Position numbers and translations under genes: made by a program | DNA from: Anisus vortex | Taxonomy: Eukaryota; Mollusca; Gastropoda; Planorbidae | Reading direction: 5' to 3' | Length of the DNA stretch: 64,000 bases | Assembly (NCBI GenBank): GCA_949126835.1 | Contig: OX421507.1 | Span: 10,196,121-10,260,120, forward strand | Shown: positions 1 through 11,743 of the stretch, piece by piece | Layout of the letters: every line of letters begins with the position of its first letter | How positions within the stretch are numbered: position 1 is the stretch's first letter | Notes under the pieces: generated by a model | What the model was told of the DNA's origin: nothing | What the model saw: only the letters and a program-made list of their open reading frames with translations | The model's database searches: none

Positions 1-59
1 TCAATTTTTTGGGATAACTTTTATGGGTATCTTTTAGGGGAAAATGTTAGATTTTAGAT

Positions 60-128
60 TGTTTGCACGCTGTATGATGTAGAAGTCCTACTTTGGCACA
101 CTGTTATCAAAAGGCTGCGGACCTTTGG
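60..128 (+). mobile_element. hAT terminal fragment (diverged)
   Basis: The stretch reads like the end of the hAT family found complete at 52775-54526: a sequence near TTTGGCACACTGTTATCAAA followed by a decayed GCGGACC terminus. The opposite end is not seen, so this is a solo fragment. Judged by eye only. Confidence 0.35.
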
Positions 129-639
129 TTTAACCCTAGACTAACTAACCTACAACAATAGTTTTGGTACTGTTGTTCTGTACAGATGCTCACGGACAGT
201 TGGAGCGTTAACAGTTTTTTTATATATTCCTAGATGGTTTTTTAGTATCACTTAACAAAAGGAAGTAAAATTAAGCCACTTCGGTACATTGCAAAAATTT
301 CTCAATTGCTAATACTTATGACCAAAAACAATATGACCACTTTAAAGTGTGTTATGTGTGTAAAAATTAAAAGTTGTCTATTGTCCATTTTGTATAGTGG
401 ACGTGTTGTTCACATTGTGCAAGAATACATTTAGCATATCGTTCTCTTGTATTCATCAATACAAAACATCTGAAGTGCACCAAGTATTATTTGTCTTCAT
501 TTTGTGATGTTGATGTTAAATAGAAGTCTTTTCCAAGTACTTTTTGTTGTTGTTGTTGAAATTAATACTTTATAAATGTTTATTGAAGATGCAGTTTGCG
601 AGAATACATTGCTTCAGTTTTGGGATTATAATAGAGAAT

Positions 640-893
640 GGGATGAGGTGGTTGTGTGGCATACAGAAAGTCCTGAGTTTGAATCCTGCTGCGTAAATGA
701 ATTTGTTCCCGGGTGTGTAGAGTGCACAAAAGTCGTCCAGCTCTGATATGTATGTCATATTAGTAGAAAAAAGGCGACTGGGCATTGTGCTGTCCACACA
801 ACCCCACTCGTATATCATGACCACGAAAACTTGTGACCGCTGCCTTATAGTCAAACTAGATGAAATTTGTCTGACCGGGGACACTTTATTTTT
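640..893 (+). repeat. tRNA-derived SINE (family 1), diverged copy
   Basis: A B-box-like GAGTTTGAATCC lies near 676. It is followed by the family body (CCAGCTCTGATA, then GGCGACTGGGCATTGTGCTG) and a 3' end running into CACTTTATTTTTACTTT. The same order occurs at 37855-38112 and, reversed, at 18435-18695. Pol III transcription is an inference from the box; no internal gene is present. Confidence 0.6.
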
Positions 894-965
894 ACTTTAC
901 TGTCAACGAGGAAACTAATTGGGATATAGGTTGGATTTACAAATATAGACTTTGTAACACTTTTA

Positions 966-966
<1 letters not shown>

Positions 967-1002
<36 letters not shown>

Positions 1003-1092
1003 GTCTTTCACTCTTTTGTGCGCTCACTCTCTCTCTCTCTCACTCTCTCTCAATTTTTCTGTTTTACTCTATGACTCTCTCTCACTCTCTTT
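967..1092. repeat. CT-rich microsatellite
   Basis: Interrupted (CT)n, with the longest pure run at about 967-985. The small open frame across it is all Leu/Ser and is a by-product of the repeat. Confidence 0.9.
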
Positions 1093-1924
1093 AAGCCAAT
1101 TTCTCTTTCTCTCACTCTTGCTTTGCCTTTTTTTTTTAACCGACACATTTAAACATAATTTTATATATTACATTATTTATTACATTATTACATCACACAC
1201 ATGTAAGATCTTTGATGATACTCACAAGCACAAGGCCCTCTGGTAAGCTTTTGTGTAGCCATAGCCTTGATCCGGCCCTATCAATAGTTCTATAATGTTG
1301 AGTTTTGCTATTTGAAACATTTACTACAAAAAAAGCCTAGATCTATATATAAATGTGTCATGGTATATTTATTGAAAGGAGCAGAGTAGGCCTATTAATA
1401 CAAGTTATTAATATTATTTTAAATTCATGTAAAAAAAAAAGATATATTTGAAATCATGTCTTCTGTTTTTTTTACATCGTTAAAAAATAACTGATATACG
1501 CATTACATAAATGTAATTACAATCATTATGAAAACTTGAAATGATATTAACATTATAACCACTTAGTGAAACAATATCGTTACTGTCGGTCACATATAAT
1601 CTTGTTAATTTCACCAAGAAATAATATTGCGAGAAAATTATTCTACGTATATTCTGAAAAATCTCGACTTACTAAAGACTCATAGTCACATCATAGTCAC
1701 ATATACACACACATCAATGCATGTGCTGCTGTTAATATTTATTCCCTTTCAGGGTCCTTAAATCCTCATTGAACGTTGAGATATTTCAATTATCACAGTT
1801 ATCTATCTTTGAACGTAAACTGTGTACTTAGCATTAGCATCTTCAGATCTGATTTTCTCTTGTGGATCCTAAGTTTTTTTTAAAAATTGTGCGATCTCCA
1901 CACTTTGTTTCTTATACCTTTTAT
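1093..1924. other. AT-rich sequence without recognised features
   Basis: I see no coding frame, repeat family or motif here beyond poly-T and poly-A runs. Confidence 0.5.
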
Positions 1925-2190
1925 TTGTATATCATATATAACAGACGCTCATTCTATTGAGGGGTTTAAAGCTTTATAAACACAACCGTCATTTAATTCA
2001 AGTCTTAAGTAGACTAATAGTTTTAAATGATATTGAAGTGCTCCTTTTCCTTACTTGTTCAAGCAACCCATTTTGTATAGAATGCCTTTAGAAACGATAC
2101 ATAGCTGCTTTTATGAATCTTTATTTGCATACGAGATAAGAGAAGTGTTTGTATTTGTATGCCCTTCTGTGCACTGCATCACACTATTGC
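1925..2190 (-). mobile_element. LINE 3'-end fragment (family T), strongly diverged
   Basis: On the minus strand it follows the order seen in the better copies at 6236-6700 and 26637-26990. A 3' tail near ATATAACAGACGCTC comes first, then a stretch matching CAAGCAACCCATTTTGTA (GTTTCAGCAACCCATTGCAT in the 26.7 kb copy), then an AT-rich C-terminal coding remnant ending near the ACGAGATAAGAGAAGTGTTT motif. No open frame survives. Confidence 0.5.
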
Positions 2191-2256
2191 GTTGTAGTTT
2201 TAAGATACAATTTTTATGTTTAATGTTTTGATCTGATGGTATTGAATTTTGTGTAG

Positions 2257-2336
2257 CCCGTTGATCCGACAAGAGGAAATATATCCCCAGAGGATGACAC
2301 CAATGAACTCGACACTTATAACTACTGGACTAACAG
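2257..2336 (+). CDS. Candidate internal exon of an unidentified host gene
   Basis: An 80-bp segment is bounded by an acceptor-like TTTTGTGTAG and a donor-like ACAG/GTCAGT. Two of the three frames are open. The frame starting at the third base of the exon's codon grid (one base in, one base left over) reads PLIRQEEIYPQRM and so on, and is phase-compatible with the candidate exons at 3770-3853 and 13615-13829. The other open frame reads PVDPTRGNISPEDD and so on. I do not recognise either protein. The call rests on splice-like borders and phase alone, and an 80-bp open segment can arise by chance. It is followed by no known repeat until 2745. Confidence 0.3.
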
Positions 2337-2744
2337 GTCAGTAAACAGTTAAGCCCAGGGGTCAGTACATCAGACAGGATTCGCTGGACCGAATGTTTAG
2401 AGCCCTGAGCGTTGTATGCGTCAGTAAACTCAAGACCGTCCATTCGATTTGAGTAAACCCCTTTTAGAATTCTGTAACACCAGTCAGCGATGTGGAGTCA
2501 AAGTGTACCGAGTAGTTGAGTTGAGATTCCTACTACAATGTTATAACAGTGACGAATTGAGCCTGAAGGTTGTTCAAGGGGAAACGGGTAAATGAAGTGT
2601 TTTGGCAATACAAACTAATAAGTTGAGTACTTACTGTAGGCCTGTGTGTTTGTGAGTATTAGAATCGGTAAGTGTAAATACCATGTGTGACATAATTGTA
2701 AAAAAAATGATCCCGTGTGAATGGATAGGCATGGAAAATGAAAA
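2337..2744. other. Unannotated stretch
   Basis: Moderately mixed composition with no persistent frame or repeat match. If the exon calls on either side are right, this is intron. Confidence 0.4.
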
Positions 2745-3572
2745 TGTTATACTTAGAATGATTACCTTTTACTTCATTATGTTATATAGTTTTACATATT
2801 GATACTTATATAAAACAGTTTAGCATTTTATACTTAGAATGATTAAATTTTACTTCATTATGTTATATAGTTTCAAATATTGATACTTATATAAAACAAT
2901 TTAGGATTTTATACTTAGAACGATTAAATTTTACTTCATTATGATATATAGTTTCAAATAATGATACTTAGGCCTATATAAAACAGTTTAGGATTTTATA
3001 CTTAGAATGATTACCTTTTACTTCATTATGTTATATAGTTTTAAATATTGATACTTATATAAAACAGTTTAGGATTTTATACTTAGCATAATTAAATTTT
3101 ACTTCATTATATTATATAGTTTCCAATATTGATACTTATATAAAACAGTTTAGAATTTTATACTTACAATGATTAAATTTTACTTCATTATGATATATAT
3201 TTTCAAATATTGATACTTATATAAAACAATTTAGGATTTTATACTTAGAACGATTACCTTTTTCTTCATTAGCCTATGTTATATAGTTTCAAATATTGAT
3301 ACTTATATAAAACAATTTAGGATTTTATACTTAGAACGATTAAATTTTACTTCATTATGATATATAGTTTCAAATAATGATACTTAGGCCTATATAAAAC
3401 AGTTTAGGATTTGATACTTAGAATGATGAACTTTTACTTCATTATGATATATAGTTTCAAATATTGATACTTAGATAAAACAGATTAGGAGTTTATACTT
3501 AGAATGATGAACTTTTACTTCATTATGTTATATAGTTTCAAATATTGATACTGATATAAAACAGTTTAGGAT
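2745..3572. repeat. About ten copies of an 81-bp tandem repeat
   Basis: The unit runs through TATACTTAGAATGATTAAAT, TTTACTTCATTATGTTATAT, AGTTTCAAATATTGATACTT and ATATAAAACAGTTTAGGATT. Copies differ by point changes and small insertions such as AGGCCTATA, which recurs in separated units near 2969 and 3386. That suggests duplication of blocks larger than one unit. Confidence 0.93.
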
Positions 3573-3769
3573 GAACTAAAGCACGAGTTAAGAATTTGTC
3601 TTTCTTTACACCATTTCCTGCGACCTACATTGCACTATCTGCGCCCCTCTCCACCTTGCACTATTAGTGTCCCCCCTCCCTCCCCCTAATTGCATTATTT
3701 ACCCAATTATTTTCAAGTGAGTATTTTTATTTTAATTTTGTTTAAAACTCCAAGAGGAACAATAACCAG

Positions 3770-3853
3770 ACCTTCACCTGTGGCACTACATCGCAAGGAG
3801 GGCACTGCCGTGCTTCACGACTGTCTTCCATGCCTGGACCCAAGCTGTCGAAG
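3770..3853 (+). CDS. Candidate internal exon of an unidentified host gene
   Basis: This GC-richer 84-bp segment in AT-rich DNA lies between an acceptor-like AACAATAACCAG and a donor-like GAAG/GTACAT. With two bases carried in from the exon at 2257-2336, its frame reads LHLWHYIARRALPCF and so on, ends with one base over, and so fits the two-base start of the exon at 13615-13829. The acceptor has a weak pyrimidine tract. Another start at about 3754, in a different frame, is also open. No family was recognised. Composition and phase support coding, but the call is tentative. Confidence 0.33.
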
Positions 3854-5655
3854 GTACATCTTAATTTTATATATCCGTCTCAGCCGGGGTCTGCCTTTGT
3901 ATCGTTTTCCTCTAGGATAATATTGATTCTATATCACCTGCCATCTCCGTAGTTTAGTACTCTTTCCATATTTAGGATATTTTATTTATTAAATGTTGGA
4001 ATGCTCATTTAATTTTATTTTTCAGTGACAGTCTCTTAGTGTTGTCAGTCTTAGTGAATGTAAATCGTTTTACATCAAATGTAACGCCGTTTCTTCAGTT
4101 ATAGCTAATGTAAACAACAAACTGTCTATTGTAAACAGAAAGGTCAACCGTTGTGTTCGGACAGTCAGTCACAGGCCACGAATTAATTGGCAAAATACGG
4201 CCACTAGATATATAAACTTTAGTTGGTCATGTTAATGATAAATATCTACGGCACTTTGCGCCAAACTTTCACCCAGCACATTTTTATTCGCTTTTAATAG
4301 GATTTTTTCCCAACTAAAAGACATCTTCCATTATGAGATTTAACACCATGATGCATATTGCAAAAAGAAAAACGAAATAAACAGAAAAATTATTATTTCC
4401 CATTTTTAACAAATTAACTATAACATTTTCAAGCTGAATAAAAATAAACAAAACACGGTAATTATGCTCTAGAAATGAATGCCATCGCTTTTTTTTCAGT
4501 TTAATGAGAATCTTTTTTTAAAGCTCATTTTCACCCAGAATGACCCACAAGATAAATAAACGCTTGACTTTCGGCGCCGGTGACTCTTCTATCATTTCGT
4601 ATCTTGTTTTCTCTGTCCCATAGAGCTTGGCTTCCCTTTCTTTCTTATGGTCATTTTTTTTAGTGATCTTATATTAGACCTTTCCACCATTAGTGACCAG
4701 CATAATCTCCCCTTTCTTCAATGGCTGTCATGCTAATCCAAACTAATGTACAAATTACACCCTCCACTTGAACTATAAAGAATAAAGTTTAATAACATTC
4801 CATCTATAGAAGTAAATATAGGCCCAGATAATCGCTCAGAAAAGTCCGTGAAACGACTATAACTACTTGCCCTATTTACATAGAACTTACGAGAAATAGA
4901 TTCGTCCACCCTTAGATGCCATTTAATCATTATCAATACATATTCTATTGCCCTGATTGATCCCATTTCTGTCATTCTATCGAGCTGAAACTTGGCACAA
5001 GCGCTCGTTGCAAGTGACAACACATTCTATAAAATCTCCAGTTTGGCATTCCCACTCTACAACCCTTGAAACTTTATTTTTCTGTTTTTCTGTTTTTCTG
5101 TTTTTCAAAGTGACAAAATGAAGAAAATAGTTTTCTGGTAAATTCACAAGTTTTGATTTTAAAAACGAAAGCACACACACAAACAGTAAAAAAAAGGGAA
5201 ATATAGCAAAAGACTTTGATTTTATGGGGTTTTAATATCCTGACAAGTTTTGGAACTTTCTATATGCGTGACGTCAAAAACACAAAGCACTTGACTCGTA
5301 TAAGAAAATATTGTATCTCAGAAATTCATAATATATGAAAAGAATTAAACTGTTTTCCCCTCCTTCCATCTTGCCATTCAATACGTGATAAGAGTGTTGA
5401 ATTTAATGAATGAGTTTTAAGTCATTGAATAGTTACCCAGAAAAATACTAAGTTACACAACAACACGCGTCACCATACTTCCGCTCAGTGTTTTTTTAAT
5501 CACAAATACGTAGGTACTTCATGTATACACGTATTTTGTTCGCAACGTTTTTTTTCGATCTCTACAACGTTCTAGGGTACAATATAGCTTTAGTTATCAT
5601 AGTCCCAAAATTAAGCCCGCAAGGTATGTACCGCAAACGTTACAGTCCGCACTCT
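3854..5655. other. Unannotated AT-rich stretch
   Basis: No convincing coding or transposon signal was found. A short (TTTTTCTG)n repeat sits at 5078-5105. Open frames in this part are short and lack recognisable motifs or splice borders. Confidence 0.4.
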
Positions 5656-5666
5656 TTATTACAATG

Positions 5667-5714
5667 AAAGAGAGAGAGAGAGGGGGATAGAGAGAGAGAG
5701 GGACAGAGAGGGAC

Positions 5715-5752
<38 letters not shown>
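5667..5752. repeat. GA-rich microsatellite
   Basis: Interrupted (GA)n with GGGACAGA interruptions. The Ser/Leu-rich reverse frames over it are repeat artefacts. Confidence 0.92.
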
Positions 5753-5753
<1 letters not shown>

Positions 5754-6235
5754 AGAGCAACAACAAGAAGTTGATTGCATAAATAACTACTAACCCGGCA
5801 ACAAGGACCACAATATTTCCACAAGACTGGCCTCTCCAGTCCATCCGTTCTCATTGTTTCCACATGACCGATTATGCCTACGAGCTAATACCAAGAACTC
5901 GACCGGGAGCTCAGGTTTAAGCCAAGGCAATATTTTTGTGAAACAATGTGAGACTAAGAACAGAGTGATGCCCCTTTGATAAAGCTTACCAATTCTATAG
6001 ATGTAATACTGGATCCGGCATTTCTTACGATTGATCTATATATGTATTCATCTATTTATCCATAGCTATCGATAACTATCTTTAACTAGATGATATATAT
6101 AGATATATATAAGTATATATATACTTAAATAGCCATGGCTATATATATAGATATATCTCTTTCGATAAACTATATTCTGACCGTCTGCCTGTTGGCTTTG
6201 CTTGTTTACAAGTCTAATATTTACCCATCAACTAA

Positions 6236-6712
6236 AGAAAACATTTAAAAATTAGAACATATTCAAAAAAGAGCGACTAGGTTTATAACTCGGGAATATT
6301 CCCAATTAACAAGAGTAACACTATCAGTCAAATCACTAAACCTAGAAACACTAGAGGACAGAAGGGCAAAGAGTAAAGTAGCAATTATACATAAGACAAT
6401 AGACCCTTATTTAGTAGTAAATAAACCCAATAACAGCCTGTTGCAATGCTCATATAATCATAAAGACAAAAACACTTTCCTTATCCCTTATGCGAGAATA
6501 AATGCACATAAATACTCTTTCTTCCTGAGTGGCATTCGGGCATAGAATAGGTTGCCTGAACAAACCAGGAAACCAGTAACTTAACATCATTTAAACATTA
6601 ATAAAGATGCAAGACTAGACTCGGAGCACGGATAAGCGTAGGACGCAATAATCTTCTTTATAGAAGGAGCGTCTGTAATGTATAAAATAAGATAAGTCTA
6701 ACTGTTAGTATG
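6236..6712 (+). pseudogene. LINE (family T) 3' end: RT C-terminal domain remnant and tail
   Basis: The plus-strand reading gives KLEHIQKRATRFITREYS, then LETLEDRRAKSK, later YSFFLSGIRA and a broken NRLPE. This is the order typical of the C-terminus of CR1/Jockey-like LINE reverse transcriptases (LE.VQRRA, L..L...R, YSFF....WN.LP), so the family assignment is from known architecture. Stops interrupt the frame, for example after SGIRA. Upstream RT and endonuclease parts are missing, as expected of 5'-truncated insertion. The 3' UTR contains GCGTAGGACGCAATAATC and GAAGGAGCGTCTGTAATG and ends in a TAAGATA-type tail. Related 3' ends occur at 1925, 9618, 26637, 27030 and 56465. Non-functional. Confidence 0.72.
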
Positions 6713-6983
6713 TATTCCTGTCTGCTTGTCAAAGAGCCTATAGGCCTACTATCTATCAATATATCAGTTCGGCTTATACCATTTTTCTTTCTTTGTCTGA
6801 CAATGTGATGCTGTAAAATGTTAGTATTTATGCTTTATTTCACTCTATTTTATTATTTACTCATTTATCCTTTGTATAACATTGTGTCGTTTTTTCGACA
6901 CATGATACATATGATATAATATATGTTAATATAATATGTTTCTACGTATACTAAATTGTCATTCTCCGCCACTCTGTCTCTGT

Positions 6984-7448
6984 CTCTTTCTCTCTCTCTC
7001 TCTCTATCCCCTTTTTTTTTCTTCCCACCCCCACCACCCTCAGCATTATCTCTTTCCCTCTTTTTGTTTATCTTTTTCTCGAATTAATCTATCAATAGCA
7101 TTTTCTATGTTCAAAATTTCTTGTCGGAATTTTTTTTCTGCATTTTTATCTGAATTTTTTTTTTCTGTAAATTTTTATTTCTGTATTTCTTTTTGTATTT
7201 TCTTTCCTGCTTTCTGAATTTCGTTTCTGAATAGTTATGCACAATTTTTGTTTCTCAATTTCTTCTGAATTTCCTTTCTAATTTTTTTTCTGAAATTCCT
7301 TTTCTGAAAATCTTTTTCTGAAATGCCCTTTCTGAAATTCTTTATCTGCAATTTCTTTTCTGCAATTCCTTTTCTGAAATTTCTTTTCTGATATTTTTTT
7401 TCTGAATTTCCTTTCTGAAGTTCTAATCCGAATTTCTTTTCAATTTAT
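6984..7448. repeat. Pyrimidine-rich tract with degenerate CTGAATTTC repeats
   Basis: A CT microsatellite and T-rich DNA lead into roughly 18-20 loosely repeated units of the type TTTTCTGAAATTCC (clearest at 7200-7440). Unit length varies and no protein is implied. Confidence 0.75.
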
Positions 7449-7848
7449 TTTTGCTGACTTTTTCTTCTTCTTCCTTATACCATTGTGCCTACAACTGCGG
7501 ATTGGCAACAAATATTTCTGTTAATTAGAACCGAAGAATAAACCAGACAATGTTTTAATATAAACCAGAGCGGAGGTCTTTGGGTGGGAGAGAGAGGTTG
7601 TGGTCTGCTAGAATCTTATACATCTCGTGGGTCTAATCAAAATTTGCATCCAGCGGTTTTCGGGTCGTCAAATAGGATCTTTTTATTGTATTTTTCGTTT
7701 TTGTTTTTGTTCTCAGGGATACATAAATACACTAAGATAACCAACCCGAAGATGTCTTGTGTGTGTATTTGATGATTCAGTTACTACAAACTAGGATGGA
7801 ATCAGAATGGAATGGGAAATCTCTGCAACTGTTTGTTTGTATGTATTA

Positions 7849-8093
7849 GACGCCGACCGGAACCAAATTTTGGCTTTCGGTTGAAAACGAAACGATGCCG
7901 AAAGTTATAAATTGATTTTCGGCCCTAGCAGAAGCAGAAACCAAAAGTGTAACCAGATTAATACATGCAGCTTTAGCGATGTAGTCTGAATTTCGAAAGT
8001 TAAAATAGATATTCGGCTGATGACCGAAAGTCAATTTGCATACCTTCTGCGCCGAACCAAAAAAAGAAACAGAAATTCGGTCGGCCTCTAGCG
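7849..8093. mobile_element. Short inverted-repeat element (MITE), hAT-like
   Basis: The ends are complementary: AGACGCCGACCGG at the left and TTCGGTCGGCCTCTA at the right. The interior is full of scattered GCCGAAA / TTTCGG words in both orientations. A second copy of one end lies at 60718. Flanking octamers GTATGTAT and GCGTGTCT agree at 5 of 8 positions, compatible with an eroded 8-bp duplication of the hAT kind. Confidence 0.55.
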
Positions 8094-8395
8094 TGTCTGT
8101 GTGTGTCTTGTGTGTGACAGTGTGGGTGCGTGCCAGCCAATGTGTGTCTGGATTATTTGAAGTGTGGATTGCTGAATAGATGGATGTTTCTTATTAGGGG
8201 TGGGGGGGGGGCAGTTGGGTTTAGATTTCCTCCATTGTGGAAGAGTTGTGAGGGAGGGGGGAACTACTGTACAAGCAGGTTGTATGTTGAAACCAACCCA
8301 GAAGGGACGTAATCAGCAATAAATAGCATAAGAAGGGGGCGCAAACCCATTCATTGATCGGGAGGGAGGGGGGGAGGAGGAACATAATTGATTCA

Positions 8396-8566
8396 AGTCT
8401 TTTTTTTTTCTTGTTCCTCTTTGTCCCCTGTTTGTCTTTTCCCCCAATTTTTATTCCCTCTACCCCGACCCTCCTCAAACCACTACCTCTCGATATATCC
8501 CTTTATTTCTTTCTCTCTCTCTCTCTTTCTATTTCTTTCTCTCTGGTGTGCTCTCGATATTCTTTC
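8396..8566. repeat. Polypyrimidine and CT-repeat tract
   Basis: A long T/C-rich run ends in an interrupted (CT)n at about 8508-8545. Overlapping Phe/Ser/Leu-rich frames are artefacts. Confidence 0.8.
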
Positions 8567-8742
8567 GTCCATTCTCGTCCCTCCTTCACACTCGTGGTCA
8601 AACATTGACATGCTGAGCAGAAGACGGGGCTGTTTTTTTTTTTTTTAGTTTTCTTTGTCTTTTGGAATCCGTTTCCGGTTGACAAGGGTTATAATCCGAA
8701 AGCTGCATTAATCAAAAATGTTCCATTTTGCAAGCGATAACT

Positions 8743-8825
8743 TAAACACATATACACACAAACATACATATACAGACACACACATACATACGTACATACA
8801 TACACACACAAACCTACACTCAAAT
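8743..8825. repeat. CA / CATA microsatellite
   Basis: Alternating CACA, CATA and CGTA tetramers, without coding value. Confidence 0.85.
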
Positions 8826-9141
8826 AATGAGATAAATAAATACATTTTTAAAAAGGGCAGTGTCGAGCGATTACGGGTGAGCTTAGCAAATCGATGCTTA
8901 AAGAAATCTCTTAAACCATTTTTTTAAACCGTATCATACATGTGTATCGAAGTTGTATTAATGAGTTGATCCCAATTACATACATGTGTTTGACTTTTCA
9001 ATTATTATAATTGCAATTACTAAAGTCTCTTACATCGTATAAATCGGAAAATTGCAGTCTTTTTTTAAAAGCAAAAAAAAAAGTAAGTTTTATTTTAATT
9101 GTTTAGTTGTTTCTGATGGCGGAGCGACATTTACTTAAACC

Positions 9142-9444
9142 AAAGACTATAATAAGATGGACCGCTTGCTTTAATATAATCTGCTATTTGATGACTCGAA
9201 TAACATTTTCGGAATTCCCGATTCCCTTTTGCACTGTACGCTCCCGTTTTATTTAATGATAATTTAATCGATTTGATTTTTTCAACGGAAAAATTAAAAT
9301 ATAAAGTTGTATAAAACGGAAACCTTTAATGCAATGGTAGGAGCGTAGAAGTAATGTAAAAACAACCTTATTGGTTGCGCACGGAAAAAAAGAACCATAT
9401 AATCTCTAAAAATAGGGCAAGCGGTCCATCTTATTACAGTCTTT
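9142..9444. mobile_element. MITE with about 28-bp terminal inverted repeats
   Basis: The left end AAAGACTATAATAAGATGGA continuing CCGCTTGC is mirrored by the right end (reverse complement AAAGACTGTAATAAGATGGA continuing CCGCTTGC). One position differs. The octamer ACTTAAAC flanks both sides, a target duplication. The interior is AT-rich with no frame. The superfamily is not certain; the 8-bp duplication favours hAT. Confidence 0.8.
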
Positions 9445-9617
9445 ACTTAAACTGCACTGAGAAGAACTACATCATAATCGATTACTAGAAGATACAATCT
9501 GATAGGTCGAATCTAGAATATTGCAGAGTCGAATACGCTCTAGCGACGGGATCGATCTTTTCATATTACTAAAGCTGCATCACTATAAATGTATTTTTAT
9601 CCTTACATTTGTTAAAG

Positions 9618-9710
9618 TTTAGGTTCTTATCTTATATACTACAGACGCTCCTTCTTTAACGAAGATTATTGTGTCCTACTCTCATCCGTGGTCTGAGGCA
9701 AATCTTCTTC
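9618..9710 (-). mobile_element. LINE (family T) 3'-tail fragment
   Basis: The minus strand carries the tail words seen at 6640-6700: reverse complements of TACTACAGACGCTCCTTCTT and ATCCGTGG. It is short and 5'-truncated. A TTC repeat follows at 9705-9720. Confidence 0.65.
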
Positions 9711-9719
9711 TTCTTCTTC

Positions 9720-10489
9720 ATATTACTATTTCGAACCTGTTAGGTTAGAAAAAGTCCACAATAATTTAACTAAATACAAAATTGTATAACATCAAAAACA
9801 AGAATTACAAACAGTTGACGGAGTTTCATTTGAAGTATCTAGTCAACCTTTCAGTGAAGATTTGAAAGCCGGTACAGATGGGATGGTGATGGATGCTTGA
9901 TCCAGTGTGTTCCACCGTCTAATGGCTGATGAAAAAAAAATATTTGTAGACGTCGGTGCGTGCGTGTGGTGCATGCAGTTTGAGCTGATGACCTCGGGTA
10001 GAGCGGAACCCCTGTCGGATGCGACCTGGCTGTGTGGACATTTCCACGTGGCGGTTCATGATGTTTTACATAGTGGTGACTTTGTCTACCCCGCTCTGCG
10101 GTGTTGTAGGGGGCTTAAGTTGGAGTTTGGCCATTTTGATTACCGTAATAACAGTAATGTGTCTTGTTGAGAAAATTTAGACACTTACGATAATCAAATG
10201 GAGGAAAAATCATTGATGCATAATGAGCAATACCGTAATAAATAAGTCATAACATTGTTTTGTATGTTCAGATTATATTTTTACAAAATCAAAATCAAAT
10301 TATAACTAATTTGTTTATAGAGCATGATTACATATAAATAAAACTTTATTATAATTGACAATGCATTCAATCATATTTTTTTTTACATAGTTTTTCAAGG
10401 GAAGTAACTTTCACGAAAAACATTTCCGAATTTCATTTTCATTACTTGCCCATATCGTAACTCTGTAGTACTTAATCACAAGAGAAACT
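9720..10489. other. Unannotated stretch with a GC-richer core
   Basis: A GC-richer part at about 9950-10130 contains two near-matching words (GTAGAGCGG and the complementary CCGCTCTGC), so it may be a decayed repeat. Its 87-codon frame has no recognisable domain. The remainder is AT-rich. Confidence 0.35.
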
Positions 10490-10557
10490 ATGGCCACATT
10501 GGGCAAATGTCTAGAAACACTCCTTCCCAAAAAAGAAGTTGCGGGCCCTTTAAAAAA

Positions 10558-11714
10558 GCGAGAAATATCTATCCTCTATAACAGGGAAATATCTATCCTC
10601 TATAACAAGGAAATATCTATCCTCTATAACAGAGAAATATCTATCCTCTATAACAGAGAAATATCTATCCTCTATAACAGGGAAATATCTATCCTCTATA
10701 ACAGGGAAATATCTATCCTCTATAACAAGGAAATATCTATCCTCTATAACACGGAAATGTCTATCCTCTATAACAAGGAAATATCTATCCTCTATAACAG
10801 GGAAATATCTATCCTCTATAACAAGGAAATATCTATCCTCTATAACAGGGAAATATCTATCCTCTATAACAAGGAAATATCTATCCTCTATAACAGGGAA
10901 ATTTCTATCCTCTATAACAGAGAAATATCTATCCTCTATAACAGAGAAATATCTATCCTCTATAACAAGGAAATATCTATCCTCTATAACAGGGAAATTT
11001 CTATCCTCTATAACAGAGAAATATCTATCCTCTATAACAGAGAAATATCTATCCTCTATAACAGAGAAATATATATCCTCTATAACAGGGAAATATCTAT
11101 CCTCTATAACAAGGAAACATCTATCCTATATAACAGGGAAATATCTATCCTCTATAACAAGGAAATATCTATCCTCTATAACAGGGAAATATCTATCCTC
11201 TATAACAAGGAAATATCTATCCTCTATAACAGGGAAATATCTATCCTATATAACAGGGAAATATCTATCCTCTATAGCAAGGAAATATCTATCCTCTATA
11301 ACATGGAAATATCTATCCTCTATAACAGGGAAATATCTATCCTCTATAACAGGGAAATATCTATCCTCTATAACAAGGAAATATCTATCCTCTATAACAG
11401 GGAAATATCTATCCTCTATAGCAAGGAAATATCTATCCTCTATAACAGGGAAATATCTATCCTCTATAACAGGGAAATATCTATCCTATATAACAGGGAA
11501 ATATCTATCCTCTATAACAGGGAAATATCTATCCTCTATAACAAGGAAATATCTATCCTCTATAACAGGGAAATATCTATCCTCTATAGCAAGGAAATAT
11601 CTATCCTCTATAACAGGGAAATATCTATCCTCTATAACAGGGACATATCTATCCTCTATAACAGGGAAATATCTATCCTCTATAACAGGGAAATATCTAT
11701 CCTCTATAACAAGG
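10558..11714. repeat. 24-bp minisatellite, about 48 units, open in frame
   Basis: The unit is GAAATATCTATCCTCTATAA plus CAGG or CAAG. As 24 is a multiple of three, it stays open and would encode the octapeptide EISILYN(R/K) again and again. An ATG with a favourable context (ACTATGG) at 10490 begins 24 non-repeat codons leading into the array, and a stop follows 10 codons after it (frame 10490-11743). Unit variants are point changes; no unit changes length. The array probably lies in an intron of the candidate gene ending at 13829. Coding status is unknown; a chance open frame is the simpler view. Confidence 0.95.
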
Positions 11715-11743
11715 ATGCCACAGATCAATTTTTGAGACAGTGA

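Noticed and set aside
8354..8685. Overlapping frames rich in Ser, Phe, Pro or Lys
   Set aside because: Translations of a polypyrimidine tract on both strands.
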